From CAZDQL01 sp964507325 (lineage in GTDB: Bacteria; Planctomycetota; UBA1135; GCA-002686595): a stretch of 64,000 nt of DNA. Of the stretch, positions 7,912 through 16,450 are shown one piece after another (position 1 is the first letter of the stretch; each line of letters opens with the position of its first letter). The position numbers and the translations under genes were made by a program. The notes under the pieces are model-generated. The model saw only the letters and a program-made list of their open reading frames with translations, ran no database searches and was not told where the DNA came from. The stretch spans positions 1 through 64,000 of the forward strand of contig CAZDQL010000015.1 in the NCBI GenBank assembly GCA_964507325.1, written 5' to 3'.

Positions 7912-8672
7912 CCCGAGCCCTCCCCGCCGTGGGCGAGCTCCTCCTCGGGCACCCAACTCTCCCAGTCCGGCTCGAGACCCAGGTGGGCGAAGGCGCTGCG
8001 CTCGGCGGCGCGCAGGCGGGAGCGGATCAGCGAGGAGCAGCGGCCAAGCTCCTCCCCGTCGGCCCGCTTCGGCACCGCCACCGGCTCTTGGTAGCAGGCG
8101 ACGATGTGGCTACGCGGCTTGGGGATCGTGTAGCGGTCCCAGGTCGACAGGTGCCAGGCGTCCGCCACCGCGAAACCGATCGGCAGGACCGGAATCCCCG
8201 TGGCGCGCGACAGGAACGCCACCCCGGGGCTCATCGAGTGCATCGGCCCCCGCGGGCCGTCGGGCGTGATCCCCAGGTGCTTGCCGCTCTTCAGGTTGGC
8301 GATCATCTCCCGCAGGGCGCGCGTGCCGCCGCGGCTCGAAGAGCCGTGGATGATCTCGTAGCCCAGGCGGCCGAGGATCGTCTCCGCCACCATGCCGTCC
8401 TCGCTGGCCGAGACGAGGATCGTGCACTCCTCCACCTCGTAGAAGGGCGCGGCGAGCACCCCGCGGCCGTGCCAGATGGCGACCAAGAGCGCCCCGTGCT
8501 CGCGCTCGGCGGCGTCGCGGTGCTCGCGGTCGAGCTCCGTCTTGGTACAGCTGCGACCCAGGGCACGGATGGCGGTCGCGCCGAAACGCTTGCCCAGGCG
8601 CCGGCCCAGCGCATTGCGCGCCTTGCGCAGGCGCCAGCGCAGAGTGCGCTTCCGGCGCGGCCGCTCCCTCAC
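7908..8672 (-). CDS. DUF374 / lysophospholipid acyltransferase-like protein
   Basis: Contains the DUF374 signature blocks: LLVAIWHGRGVLAAPFYE (with the acyltransferase-type His), SEDGMVAETILGRLGY, GSSSRGGTRALREMI and TPDGPRGPMHSMSPG. The family is related to LpxL/PlsC-type acyltransferases and probably transfers an acyl chain to a membrane glycolipid or lysophospholipid at the inner face of the membrane; the substrate is unknown. Arg-rich N-terminus with no signal peptide. The GTG at 8672 starts one base after the stop of the upstream gene; an ATG at 8708 is possible but would overlap that gene by 35 nt. The 3' end overlaps the DUF72 start by 4 nt. Confidence 0.8.
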   Translation of the reverse strand: MRERPRRKRTLRWRLRKARNALGRRLGKRFGATAIRALGRSCTKTELDREHRDAAEREHGALLVAIWHGRGVLAAPFYEVEECTILVSASEDGMVAETILGRLGYEIIHGSSSRGGTRALREMIANLKSGKHLGITPDGPRGPMHSMSPGVAFLSRATGIPVLPIGFAVADAWHLSTWDRYTIPKPRSHIVACYQEPVAVPKRADGEELGRCSSLIRSRLRAAERSAFAHLGLEPDWESWVPEEELAHGGEGSG

Positions 8673-8673
8673 G

Positions 8674-10875
8674 TCACTCGACCACGATGTCGTCGCCGCC
8701 CCCCCCATCGTCCCAGCCGTCGGGCCCCATCGACCACAGCATAATCGACTTCCCGTCCTCGGCGACGCCGTAGCGGATCGTGTTGCCCCAGGCGTCCTGG
8801 GGGATGGGCCCGCCGTCGAAGAAGCCCTGGGGGAAGCCGCCGAAGGGGCGAGCCAGGTCGGCGAGCTCCGCCGGCCAGCTACCCATTTCGTGCCGGTAGA
8901 CGGTCGCGCCCGCCTTCAAGTGCTGCAGCTCGCCGAAGGTCTCGTGCCACTGGACACTGGCGCCCTCGGGGATCTCGACGAAGACCTCTTCGGGCGCGTG
9001 GGCCATATCGGCTTGCAGGAGCTCCTGACGCGCGACGAACAGACCGCCCACCGCCGCGATGCTCAGGACCATGGGAATCTCCGGCCCGAAGGAGGAGATC
9101 TCGTAGTGCAGGACCCCCCCCTCGACGTGCCGCGTCCAGCGTTGGGTGGGAGCGAAGTGGCGCGTGACGACCTCGGCGTCGGGCAGCTTGCCGAGGTCGA
9201 AGGGCAGCTCCTCCCCCGCCGTGGCGGCGATCATCGGAGCCATCGCCTTGGCGCCCCCGTACAGCTTGCCGATGAACTGGATCCAGTCCGCGAAGGCCAC
9301 CTGGGTGCTGCCCTCGGGGCAACTACCCACCAGGAGCGGATTGAGGGTCGGATCCTGCTTGAGGACGCGCCGGATCTCGCGCTTGGCGTGGCTCGGCAGG
9401 GTGGTCACGAAGACCCGGTCCTCGAGCACGGCCACCGTCGGCTTCAGGAGCGCGCTGGGGTCGATCGGGAGGCCGATGTCGGCCAGCCCGGGGATCTCGA
9501 AGTCCAGCTCGTAGAGCCGCATCCCGCGGTACTCGGACACCCGGAACTCGTACTGCCCGCCCGATTCGTGCTCCACGAGCGCGGCCAACCCGTCCATCCC
9601 GCGCAGGAAGGCCTCGCGGCCCCCCTCCTCGAGGGCGGCGCTGAGCATCAGGGGCGGCGCGCTGAGCAGGGACTTGGGGGCCGGCAGGCTGTAGGCCAGG
9701 GCGGGCCCCAGGGGCTCGAGCAGGTCGCGATCGGGGCGGAAACCGAAGGCCTCGTCGATCTGGACGAAGGGGTCCTCCTCGAGGGTGCCGAGCTTGCTCT
9801 CGATCAGCTCCCTGAGGGGGCCGTCGTCGAAGTGCGTCGCCCAGCCGACGATCGCGTCGGGGTGGATCAGGGAGAGGGCTCCCTTCTCCAGCGGCGCGCC
9901 GCCGAAGACCCCGCTCAGGGGGATGTCATCCATCCGGCCGTGGAACCCCTCGGTCACGAAGCGCCCCTGGTCGTCCACCAGCACGCGCCAGTGCCCGCCG
10001 CGGGCGATCATCGACACGGGGGTGCCGACGACCCCCTCCAGGAGCTCCACCAGCGGCGCGACCTCGGCCAACTCGGGCAGGGCGAAGAGCTGCTCGCCGA
10101 TCGCGGAGTAGCCCTCGACGATCGTGGTCCCCTCGCCGGTGAAGTGCTGCATGCCGGCCGAGAGCATCTGCGCGCGCTCGAGGACCGGCGCCTGCCCGCC
10201 CGCGCGGGCCATGTACGCCGCCTCGTCCGCCGCCGCACCGACGAGCAGGGTCATGCGCGCGCCGTCCTGGACGAGCCGATAGGCCTGCTCGATCGGGTCA
10301 TCGCCCCCGTCGCGCAGGACCGAGATCCCGTCGCGCTCGTCGACGATCAGGTTCGCTCCCTCTTCGGCGGCCAGCTCCGTCAGGAACCTCAGACCGCGTT
10401 GCGCCTCCTCTTCGTCGATGTAGGTGAGCTGGAGCTGGACGCCCACGTTGGCGAGCAGGTACGGGCCCGGGTCCCCTCCCCTCTCCTCCAGGGCTTGGAT
10501 CTCGCGAATCAGGGTGTCGACGCGCCCCTCGGAAACGTGCACCGAGAGGCTGATCTCCCGCAGGGGATCGAGGAGCGCCAGCACGTCGGGGACCCCCTCC
10601 TCGTCGACCGCGGTCATGTACAGGTCCCAGAGGGCTCCGATCGGGTCGAACTCGGGATCCCCCATCACCTCCCCGATCGCGGTGTGCAGGTCCGCGTCGT
10701 TCAGGGTCCGGAAGAGGGCCGTGCGGGCGTACGCGTCGCGCAGCCCGATCAGGTCGGGCATCTCGATGTAGAGGACCGGGCCCGGAGCGTGACAGGAGGG
10801 GGGGTCCTGGGGGGCGAGAACCGCAGGGGCCGCGGTGAGGGCGCAACTGGCGATGTGCGGGAGCAGGGCGATCAT
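8674..10875 (-). CDS. exported protein with GspG-like C-terminal module (733 aa)
   Basis: Begins with a short Sec signal peptide (MIALLPHIASCALTAAPAVLA). The central ~550 residues are alternating strands and helices of the kind seen in large secreted planctomycete proteins of unknown function (similar in style to DUF3352), without catalytic motifs I recognise. The last ~80 residues, YRHEMGSWPAELADLA then GPIPQDAWGNTIRYGV and GPDGWDDGGGGDDI, resemble the C-terminal half of the major pseudopilin GspG, including its Asp-rich calcium loop, but without the N-terminal pilin helix. It is therefore probably periplasmic or extracellular. It is immediately followed by the DUF374 gene, so the two are likely co-transcribed. 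Confidence 0.75.
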   Translation of the reverse strand: MIALLPHIASCALTAAPAVLAPQDPPSCHAPGPVLYIEMPDLIGLRDAYARTALFRTLNDADLHTAIGEVMGDPEFDPIGALWDLYMTAVDEEGVPDVLALLDPLREISLSVHVSEGRVDTLIREIQALEERGGDPGPYLLANVGVQLQLTYIDEEEAQRGLRFLTELAAEEGANLIVDERDGISVLRDGGDDPIEQAYRLVQDGARMTLLVGAAADEAAYMARAGGQAPVLERAQMLSAGMQHFTGEGTTIVEGYSAIGEQLFALPELAEVAPLVELLEGVVGTPVSMIARGGHWRVLVDDQGRFVTEGFHGRMDDIPLSGVFGGAPLEKGALSLIHPDAIVGWATHFDDGPLRELIESKLGTLEEDPFVQIDEAFGFRPDRDLLEPLGPALAYSLPAPKSLLSAPPLMLSAALEEGGREAFLRGMDGLAALVEHESGGQYEFRVSEYRGMRLYELDFEIPGLADIGLPIDPSALLKPTVAVLEDRVFVTTLPSHAKREIRRVLKQDPTLNPLLVGSCPEGSTQVAFADWIQFIGKLYGGAKAMAPMIAATAGEELPFDLGKLPDAEVVTRHFAPTQRWTRHVEGGVLHYEISSFGPEIPMVLSIAAVGGLFVARQELLQADMAHAPEEVFVEIPEGASVQWHETFGELQHLKAGATVYRHEMGSWPAELADLARPFGGFPQGFFDGGPIPQDAWGNTIRYGVAEDGKSIMLWSMGPDGWDDGGGGDDIVVE

Positions 10876-10891
10876 TACTGGTGGCGGGGGC

Positions 10892-12343
10892 TCAGAGCTG
10901 GGCGAAGGCGCGTAGCTCGGTCTCGTGTCTCAGGATCTCCATACGCAGCGCGTTGAAGATCTTCCCTGGGTCTTCCCCCGCTTGGAAGGCCGCTTTCAAC
11001 TCTCCGTGGATCTTGCTGAGGGGTTCGCACCCCCCATCGAGAATGAAAGCCACGAGTAAACCAGCCGCGAGGACCAGGCGGTCGCTGTCGCGGTTCTGGG
11101 TTCCGAGGGGCAGCTGGAAGACGGTGGCCAGGTTGGGCAGGCCGCCGGCGAGCTTCAGGTTCTCGACCGACCACTCGCGGGTCCAGTGTGGGTTCCCCCC
11201 GGTACCGACGATGTCGATGTAGTAGCGGGAGGCGTAGCAGGCCGCACCCCAGCTGAACCAGGCCGGGATCTTCTTCTCCCGGTAGAAGGCATCCGTGAAG
11301 CGGGCGTTGACCGCCCTCCCCTCGACGGAGGCCACCGCGTTGGGGCTGGGGTCCATGGCGTCGGCGTAGGAGAGTCCCAGGGCCATGCGCGCCTGATGCA
11401 CGCCGTAGGCGTCGCCGTGCTCCTCCTTGGGATCCCACCAGGCCGCGCCGGCGCCGATCCAGCTCTTGTCTTCAGGGTGCAGCCAGCTCTCGGCAAAGAC
11501 GACCTTCATCGACTCGATCAGGCGCCGCCCGTCGACGGGCTGCCGCTGGCGGGTCGCTTCGGCGCAGACGGTGCCGAGCTGGTCCTTCGTATCGGCCAGG
11601 AAGACCGGCACCGGCCGGATCGGTCGGCGGCCGTAGATGCGCTCCATGTCGCGATAGGCGCGCTCCATCTGGGCCATCGCCTTGCCGGCCACCTCCCGGC
11701 TGCAGGTGGTGCGCAGCACGAAGCCGATCCCCGGGATCTCCCAACAGCGGTCCACCCGGCTGTGGTAGCGCTCGGCCTCATCGAGGGACATCCACACGTC
11801 GCCGCACTTCCAGAGGCCCTGCTCCATCTTGGGGGCGTCTTCGGGCGCGACCCAGACCAGGTCCTGGCGCAGCCAGCCCTCCTCGGCGCGCCGCAGGTCC
11901 TCGGGGTCGACCCAGACCCCGTCGGGGTCCTTGACGAGGCCCTTCTTCAGGTAGGGCAGGTCCTTGGGGGACACCCACTCCCCCTGGAACTCGACCAGGC
12001 CGAGCTCCCTGGCGCGCTCGGCGGCCTGCTGCGCCTTGTATTCGGCGAGCTTCTTCTCGGTGGTGAACCAGCGCTTGTCGTAGCGGATGTGGCCCAGCCG
12101 CTTGCGCGCTTCGGCGTGATTGGGTTCGAGGCGGATCAGGGCGCGCAGGGCCTTGCGCGCCGACTTCTCCCGGTCGGTGTCCTCGCACCAGAGCACGAGG
12201 CTCCAGAGCTTCTTTGCGTCTTTCTTGGCTGCGGCGTAGCGGCGGTCGAATTCCTCGTCGGTGAGGAGGATCGGAATGGGCGCCGGAACGGCCGTCTCGG
12301 CGACTGTCACCGGCAGGGCGGAGATCAAGAGTGAGAAGAGCAC
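10892..12343 (-). CDS. exported hypothetical protein (483 aa)
   Basis: The start is placed at GTG 12343 because GGAGGA lies about 5 nt upstream and the product then opens with a clean signal peptide (MLFSLLISALPVTVAETA). Residues ~25-110 resemble a TPR-like helical segment (ARKALRALIRLEPNHAEARK). A central part contains repeated short motifs with a Trp-Val core (GEWVSP, GVWVDPEDL, LVWVAPED, DVWMSLDEAE), about 20 residues apart, preceding a larger domain of unknown type with IYGRRPIRPVPVFLAD. It lies 17 bp from the start of the gene at 8674-10875 and probably heads that operon. Function unknown. Confidence 0.75.
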   Translation of the reverse strand: MLFSLLISALPVTVAETAVPAPIPILLTDEEFDRRYAAAKKDAKKLWSLVLWCEDTDREKSARKALRALIRLEPNHAEARKRLGHIRYDKRWFTTEKKLAEYKAQQAAERARELGLVEFQGEWVSPKDLPYLKKGLVKDPDGVWVDPEDLRRAEEGWLRQDLVWVAPEDAPKMEQGLWKCGDVWMSLDEAERYHSRVDRCWEIPGIGFVLRTTCSREVAGKAMAQMERAYRDMERIYGRRPIRPVPVFLADTKDQLGTVCAEATRQRQPVDGRRLIESMKVVFAESWLHPEDKSWIGAGAAWWDPKEEHGDAYGVHQARMALGLSYADAMDPSPNAVASVEGRAVNARFTDAFYREKKIPAWFSWGAACYASRYYIDIVGTGGNPHWTREWSVENLKLAGGLPNLATVFQLPLGTQNRDSDRLVLAAGLLVAFILDGGCEPLSKIHGELKAAFQAGEDPGKIFNALRMEILRHETELRAFAQL

Positions 12344-12588
12344 GCGGTCCTCCGGAGCTGGGACATCCGTGGAATGCCACGATAATCCTCCCTGACGGTG
12401 CGGGTGAGGGAAAGCCCTCTTTCCAGCCTCCCGAGGGGGCTCCAGCCGCCTTGTCGGCATGGGGGGTGCCTTCTAGAATGCGCCGCTGATCGGCGCGCGC
12501 CTGGGTTCCGGGAGAGCGCCGCGCTCAATTCGCCGAACTTATAGAAAGAGCGGGCCGCGATAAGAAAGTCGCTATTGGCCCGAGCCCC

Positions 12589-13737
12589 ATGGCCAAGAAG
12601 CACAAGGCAGCGACCGAGGTCACCCTCGTCCGCGAGGAGAAGTCCCCCTTCGCCACCTGGATCGACAACAACTGGCGCATGATGGCCGTGGTGGCGGTGG
12701 GCATCACCGCCCTGCTCCTCGGCTCCCAGATCATGCAGCAGCGCGCTGAGTCGGCTGCCGACGAGCTGCAGGACGCCCTGAGCGAGGCCCGCCTCAGCCT
12801 CGATCCGGAGGCGATGCGCGAAAGCGCGCGCACCACCCTCGAAGGGAGTGGCTTGGAGGGGTACGCCACCTTCTCGGCCGCCCAGATCGCGGTCATGGGG
12901 GGTGACTACGAGGCGGCCAAGGCGGATCTGGCCGCGCTGGAGGGGAATGCGCCGGCCCTCCTGACGAATCTGCCGCTGCCCGTGGGCCCCGAGGGGGAAT
13001 CCCGATCTCTGCTCGAGCACGCCCGGGCGACGGCCGAGTCGCAATCCTCCCAGGAGGAGGCGTTCGCCGTGCGCTTCACCAACCCGGAGCCCGCTCCCGG
13101 CTCCCCGGAAGTGACCCTCGAGACTTCGCTGGGCGACGTGACCGTGGCTCTGTACGCCCAGGAGGCCCCCCTGCACGTCGCCAACTTCCTGAAGCTGGTC
13201 AAGGCAGGCACCTACGACGGAGTGAACTTCCACCGCATCATGCAGGGCTTCATGGTGCAGACGGGAGACCCCAACACCGCCGACCCCACCAAGGACGAGA
13301 CGACCTGGGGCACCGGTGGCCCGGAATACACCGTGCCTTCGGAGGCGGAGAACGGCCTCGTGCACGAGATCTTCTCCCTCGGCGCGGCCAAGGGACAGGG
13401 GCCGGACAGTTCCGGGTCGCAGTTCTACATCACCGTGGGGACGCCCCACGACCTGGACGGGGTCCACACCGTGTTCGGGAGGGTCGTCGGCGGCAAGGAC
13501 GTCGTGCGGGAGATCGCGGCCGTTCCGGTGGTCTACGTCGGTAGGGAGCGCTCTCGGCCCGAGTCTCCGCCGGTGATCACCCGTGCGACGGTCGGGGTGG
13601 ATCTGCCCCCCCCGCCCCCGGTGGAGGAGCCCAGCGAGGACTCGAGCCCGGCGGATGGGGACGCTGACGAGGCCCCCGCCGAAGGGCCTGCGGATGGCGA
13701 ACCGGGCGACGAGGACCCCGAGGACGGGGGCGAATGA
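12589..13737 (+). CDS. membrane-anchored cyclophilin-type peptidyl-prolyl isomerase (382 aa)
   Basis: An N-terminal cytoplasmic tail of ~28 residues precedes one membrane helix (MMAVVAVGITALLLGSQIM). An Ala/Glu-rich helical segment to ~residue 150 resembles a YfgM/TPR-like spacer, and residues ~175-315 are a cyclophilin domain: VTLETSLGDVTVALY, NFHRIMQGFMVQTGDP, SSGSQFYITVG and LDGVHTVFGRVV. The FHRI Arg and the QFYI motif of the active site are present. It should catalyse proline cis-trans isomerisation in exported proteins. The final ~65 residues are a Pro/Glu/Asp-rich, presumably disordered tail. It is oriented away from the exported-protein operon at 8.7-12.3 kb. Confidence 0.9.
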   Translation: MAKKHKAATEVTLVREEKSPFATWIDNNWRMMAVVAVGITALLLGSQIMQQRAESAADELQDALSEARLSLDPEAMRESARTTLEGSGLEGYATFSAAQIAVMGGDYEAAKADLAALEGNAPALLTNLPLPVGPEGESRSLLEHARATAESQSSQEEAFAVRFTNPEPAPGSPEVTLETSLGDVTVALYAQEAPLHVANFLKLVKAGTYDGVNFHRIMQGFMVQTGDPNTADPTKDETTWGTGGPEYTVPSEAENGLVHEIFSLGAAKGQGPDSSGSQFYITVGTPHDLDGVHTVFGRVVGGKDVVREIAAVPVVYVGRERSRPESPPVITRATVGVDLPPPPPVEEPSEDSSPADGDADEAPAEGPADGEPGDEDPEDGGE

Positions 13738-13867
13738 GGCTCGTCCGGGGGCCGCGGCTTGGTCGTGGAGCCCTCTCCACAAATCCCCAAGGCGGCTGAG
13801 CGCCTTCGTTCCACCCCGCATCCTCCCCTTACGGGACCGTCAGGGCCGGTCTGAGGCGACGTGGGCG

Positions 13868-13883
13868 TGTTCCACGTGAAACA
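13868..13883. promoter_or_regulatory. parS centromere site (15/16 match)
   Basis: TGTTCCACGTGAAACA differs from the classical parS TGTTTCACGTGAAACA at one position. It lies 40 bp beyond the 3' end of parB, in the intergenic gap after the cyclophilin gene. ParB is known to nucleate on such sites near the origin. Confidence 0.9.
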
Positions 13884-13923
13884 CTCCACAACGGGTCCAG
13901 GTTACGGTGCCGTACCCGAGAAC

Positions 13924-14802
13924 CTAGAGCGTGTCCTTCGGCGCCAAGATCGCGCAGAGCCGATCCAGCTCCTCCCGGTCGTGGTACTGAATCACGATCT
14001 GACCCCGATACCCCGCTCGGTTCTGTAGGCTCACCCGCGTCCCGAGGCGGTCTCTCATCTGGCGCTCCAGCTCACGCACCCAGGCCGGGACTCGACCGCC
14101 CTGGATCCCCTCCGCCGCGCCACTCACCTCTCGCTTGCGCCCGCTCCCCATGCCGGCCCGTACGAGTTCCTCAACCTGCCGCACGGAGAACTCGTCCCGA
14201 ATCACCTTGGCGAGGACGCGCTTGATGGCCGCCTCCTCGCCGAGCCCCAGCAGGGCCCGCGCGTGCCCCATGCTGATCAGCCCGTTGATCACGGCCTCTT
14301 GCGCCTCCCGAGGGAGCTCGAGCAGCCGAATGTGGTTCGCCACCGTCGCCCTGGCCATGCCGACCCGCTCGGCGACCTGCTCCTGGGTCCACCCGATGAC
14401 GTCGGTCATCTCCCGGAAGGCCTTCGCCTTCTCGATCGGGTCCAGGTCCTCCCGCTGGACGTTCTCCACGAGCGCCAGCTCCACCATCGCCGTGTCCTCG
14501 ACGTCGTCGAGAATGACCGCCGGCACCTCTTGCAGGCCGGCCAACCGGGCCGCCCTCCAGCGCCGCTCCCCGGCCACGATCTCGTAGCCCTGGACCGCTC
14601 GCCGGACGCAGATCGGCTGCAGGATGCCGTGGCGCTGGATGCTGTCCCGAAGCTCTTCCAGCCGAGCGCTGTCGAAGGTCTTGCGGGGCTGGGTGGGGTT
14701 CGGACGGATGTCCTTAGCCGGGATCGTGCCCGCAGCGGGGGTCTCTTCCTGCTGTGCGCCGCCGAGCAGCGTGTCGAGTCCTCGTCCGAGACGACGATCC
14801 AT
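13924..14802 (-). CDS. parB: chromosome-partitioning protein ParB (292 aa)
   Basis: Typical Spo0J/ParB. The N-terminus RRLGRGLDTLLGG is the ParA-stimulating peptide; GERR (residues 78-81) belongs to the CTP-binding ParB/Srx fold, and LVENVQREDLDPIEKAKAF (~111-129) is the second conserved box. The helix-turn-helix TQEQVAERVGMARATVANHI (~139-158) recognises parS, and a C-terminal dimerisation domain follows. It loads at parS as a CTP-dependent clamp and works with ParA and SMC to segregate the origin. It is bracketed by two parS-like palindromes (13868 and 14819) but is separated from parA by about 12 kb, which is unusual since the two are normally adjacent. The upstream palindrome could also allow autoregulation. 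Confidence 0.97.
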   Translation of the reverse strand: MDRRLGRGLDTLLGGAQQEETPAAGTIPAKDIRPNPTQPRKTFDSARLEELRDSIQRHGILQPICVRRAVQGYEIVAGERRWRAARLAGLQEVPAVILDDVEDTAMVELALVENVQREDLDPIEKAKAFREMTDVIGWTQEQVAERVGMARATVANHIRLLELPREAQEAVINGLISMGHARALLGLGEEAAIKRVLAKVIRDEFSVRQVEELVRAGMGSGRKREVSGAAEGIQGGRVPAWVRELERQMRDRLGTRVSLQNRAGYRGQIVIQYHDREELDRLCAILAPKDTL

Positions 14803-14818
14803 GGCCTAGCCTCCTGTG

Positions 14819-14834
14819 GGTTCCACGTGGAACG
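14819..14834. promoter_or_regulatory. second parS-like palindrome upstream of parB
   Basis: GTTCCACGTGGAAC (14820-14833) is a perfect 14-bp palindrome and keeps the CACGTG core of parS; the 16-mer differs from the classical site at four positions. It is 17 bp upstream of the parB start, so ParB bound here could repress its own gene. Probably a weaker parS. Confidence 0.7.
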
Positions 14835-15055
14835 ACGCGGAACAATCCTGGGAACGGGGTCGAAGACTGTGCCGAATGGAGACCTCCCAGCACAAGGCCT
14901 GGTTCTCTCTGGAAGTGCCCAGCGCCGGGTTGCAGGGGGCACAGGACACCATAACTCCTTTTCCGACAGGTTCTTATGGCCGCCCAGCCGTGGAGGCCGC
15001 CAGATGGTCCCATCCCGTGCACCCCCTCGGCCGTCGAGAAGCTAGGGTCCTTTCG

Positions 15056-15730
15056 ATGGCCCTGCTCTTGACGGCCCGCTGGGTCCTGGCCCACCTCCTG
15101 CGCAGCCCCTTCCTCTGGTTGTGGCTGGGACTGCTCGCCGCTCTGTGGCCCGCGATCGCCGTGTTCACCCCCCTTGGGCTCACGACGGAGCAGGGCACCG
15201 AGCTCGGCACGCTCTACGAAATCGCTTTTCTTTCCCTGCTGGTGGGCCAGCTCTCTGCCCTCTCCCTGCTCCAGCGGGGAGCCTGGTTCCTGGAGCCCCT
15301 CGCTCCTCAGCGCCGCGTCCTCCTGCAGGCCACCGCCCTCTCCGTGGGCGCAGCCCTCACCCTGACCGCCTCCTTGGGCCTGGCCGCGGCGCTGGGAGCT
15401 CCCCTCAGCAGCGGGCTGGTCCGTGGAGCCCTACTGGCCCACTTCCACGCGGCCGCCCTCTCCCTGGTGCTCTTGCGCCTCCCCCTGCACCCGGGCACCC
15501 GCCTGGCAGCCCTACCGGCGCTGGTTTGGCTGCTGCCCGCCCTGGCCGCCGGGGCGGGCAGGCTGGGGGCCTTGCTGGCCCACGGCCTCGACGCTCGGCG
15601 ACACCTGGCGTTCTCCCACCACACGGATCCGGCTGAGGCTCATTGGAGCCTGGCGATCCTGCCGATCGTAGGGCTATTCGTCGCAGCCCTGCTGCTCTCC
15701 CGTCCACATGCGATACGCCATCCTAGGTGA
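15056..15730 (+). CDS. integral membrane protein (224 aa)
   Basis: The start at ATG 15056 (MALLLTARWVLAHLL) is favoured because the frame upstream of it is hydrophilic and low-complexity. The product has about six hydrophobic segments (for example WLGLLAALWPAIAVF, LLVGQLSALSLL and ILPIVGLFVAALLL). No transporter or enzyme signature is seen. The size and topology are like the permease part of some ABC-2-type exporters, but no ATPase gene is adjacent, so no function is assigned. It overlaps the metallophosphoesterase gene by 23 nt, which suggests co-translation. Confidence 0.65.
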   Translation: MALLLTARWVLAHLLRSPFLWLWLGLLAALWPAIAVFTPLGLTTEQGTELGTLYEIAFLSLLVGQLSALSLLQRGAWFLEPLAPQRRVLLQATALSVGAALTLTASLGLAAALGAPLSSGLVRGALLAHFHAAALSLVLLRLPLHPGTRLAALPALVWLLPALAAGAGRLGALLAHGLDARRHLAFSHHTDPAEAHWSLAILPIVGLFVAALLLSRPHAIRHPR

Positions 15731-16442
15731 CCTGCACGCCAACTTGGCCGCTCTCGAGGCGGCCCTGGAGGCGATCAGCGACGCCGACGTGGATGCGCTC
15801 CTCTCAGTGGGGGACATCGTGGGCTACGGAGCCTCCCCCCGGGAGGTGATGCGTCTCGTCCGTGAGCACGTCACCGCGGCGGTCAAGGGCAACCACGACG
15901 CCGCCGTCGTGGGGGAGGTGGACACCCGCTGGTTCAATCCCTTCGCTCGGACCGCCGTGGAGTGGACACGCGAGCAGTTGACCCGCGAGGAGCTCGAGTG
16001 GCTGCGGGACCTGCCTCTGACGGTGCACCTGGAGGACTGCACGGTTGCCCACGGAACTCCGGAGCACCCCGAGCGCTTCGACTACGTCCAGTGCACGGAG
16101 GACGCCGACCCCTCCCTCGACCGTCTGGGGGATTCGATCTGCTTCGTCGGCCACACCCACGTCCCGGTCACCGTTCTACGCCCGACCGACGACCCCGGGC
16201 GTACCTCCTACACCATCGAGGACGACCTCGACCTCTCCGAGATCAACCGCGCCCTGATCAACGTCGGGAGCGTCGGCCAACCCCGCGACGAGGATCCGCG
16301 CGCCGCCTGGGGGCTCTTCGACAGCGAGGCGCGGCGCTTCGTGCTGCACCGCGTCGAATACGAGATCGCACGGGAGGCGCACCGGATCCGCAAGGCGGGG
16401 CTGCCGGGGGTTCTCGCGGATCGGCTCTTCCTCGGGGTCTGA
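15708..16442 (+). CDS. calcineurin-like metallophosphoesterase, YfcE/MJ0936 type (244 aa)
   Basis: All metal-binding motifs are present in order: DLHAN (Asp8, His10), SVGDIVGYG, GNHDAAV, VAHGTP and GHTHVP. The family uses two metal ions to hydrolyse phosphomono- or diesters. Members with the GDIVGYG motif are often annotated as phosphodiesterases of unknown substrate. Cytoplasmic, no signal peptide. The start overlaps the membrane-protein gene by 23 nt, so the two are probably one operon. It converges with the HPr-domain gene, with only 8 bp between the two stop codons. Confidence 0.9.
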   Translation: MRYAILGDLHANLAALEAALEAISDADVDALLSVGDIVGYGASPREVMRLVREHVTAAVKGNHDAAVVGEVDTRWFNPFARTAVEWTREQLTREELEWLRDLPLTVHLEDCTVAHGTPEHPERFDYVQCTEDADPSLDRLGDSICFVGHTHVPVTVLRPTDDPGRTSYTIEDDLDLSEINRALINVGSVGQPRDEDPRAAWGLFDSEARRFVLHRVEYEIAREAHRIRKAGLPGVLADRLFLGV

Positions 16443-16450
16443 GCCGCCCC

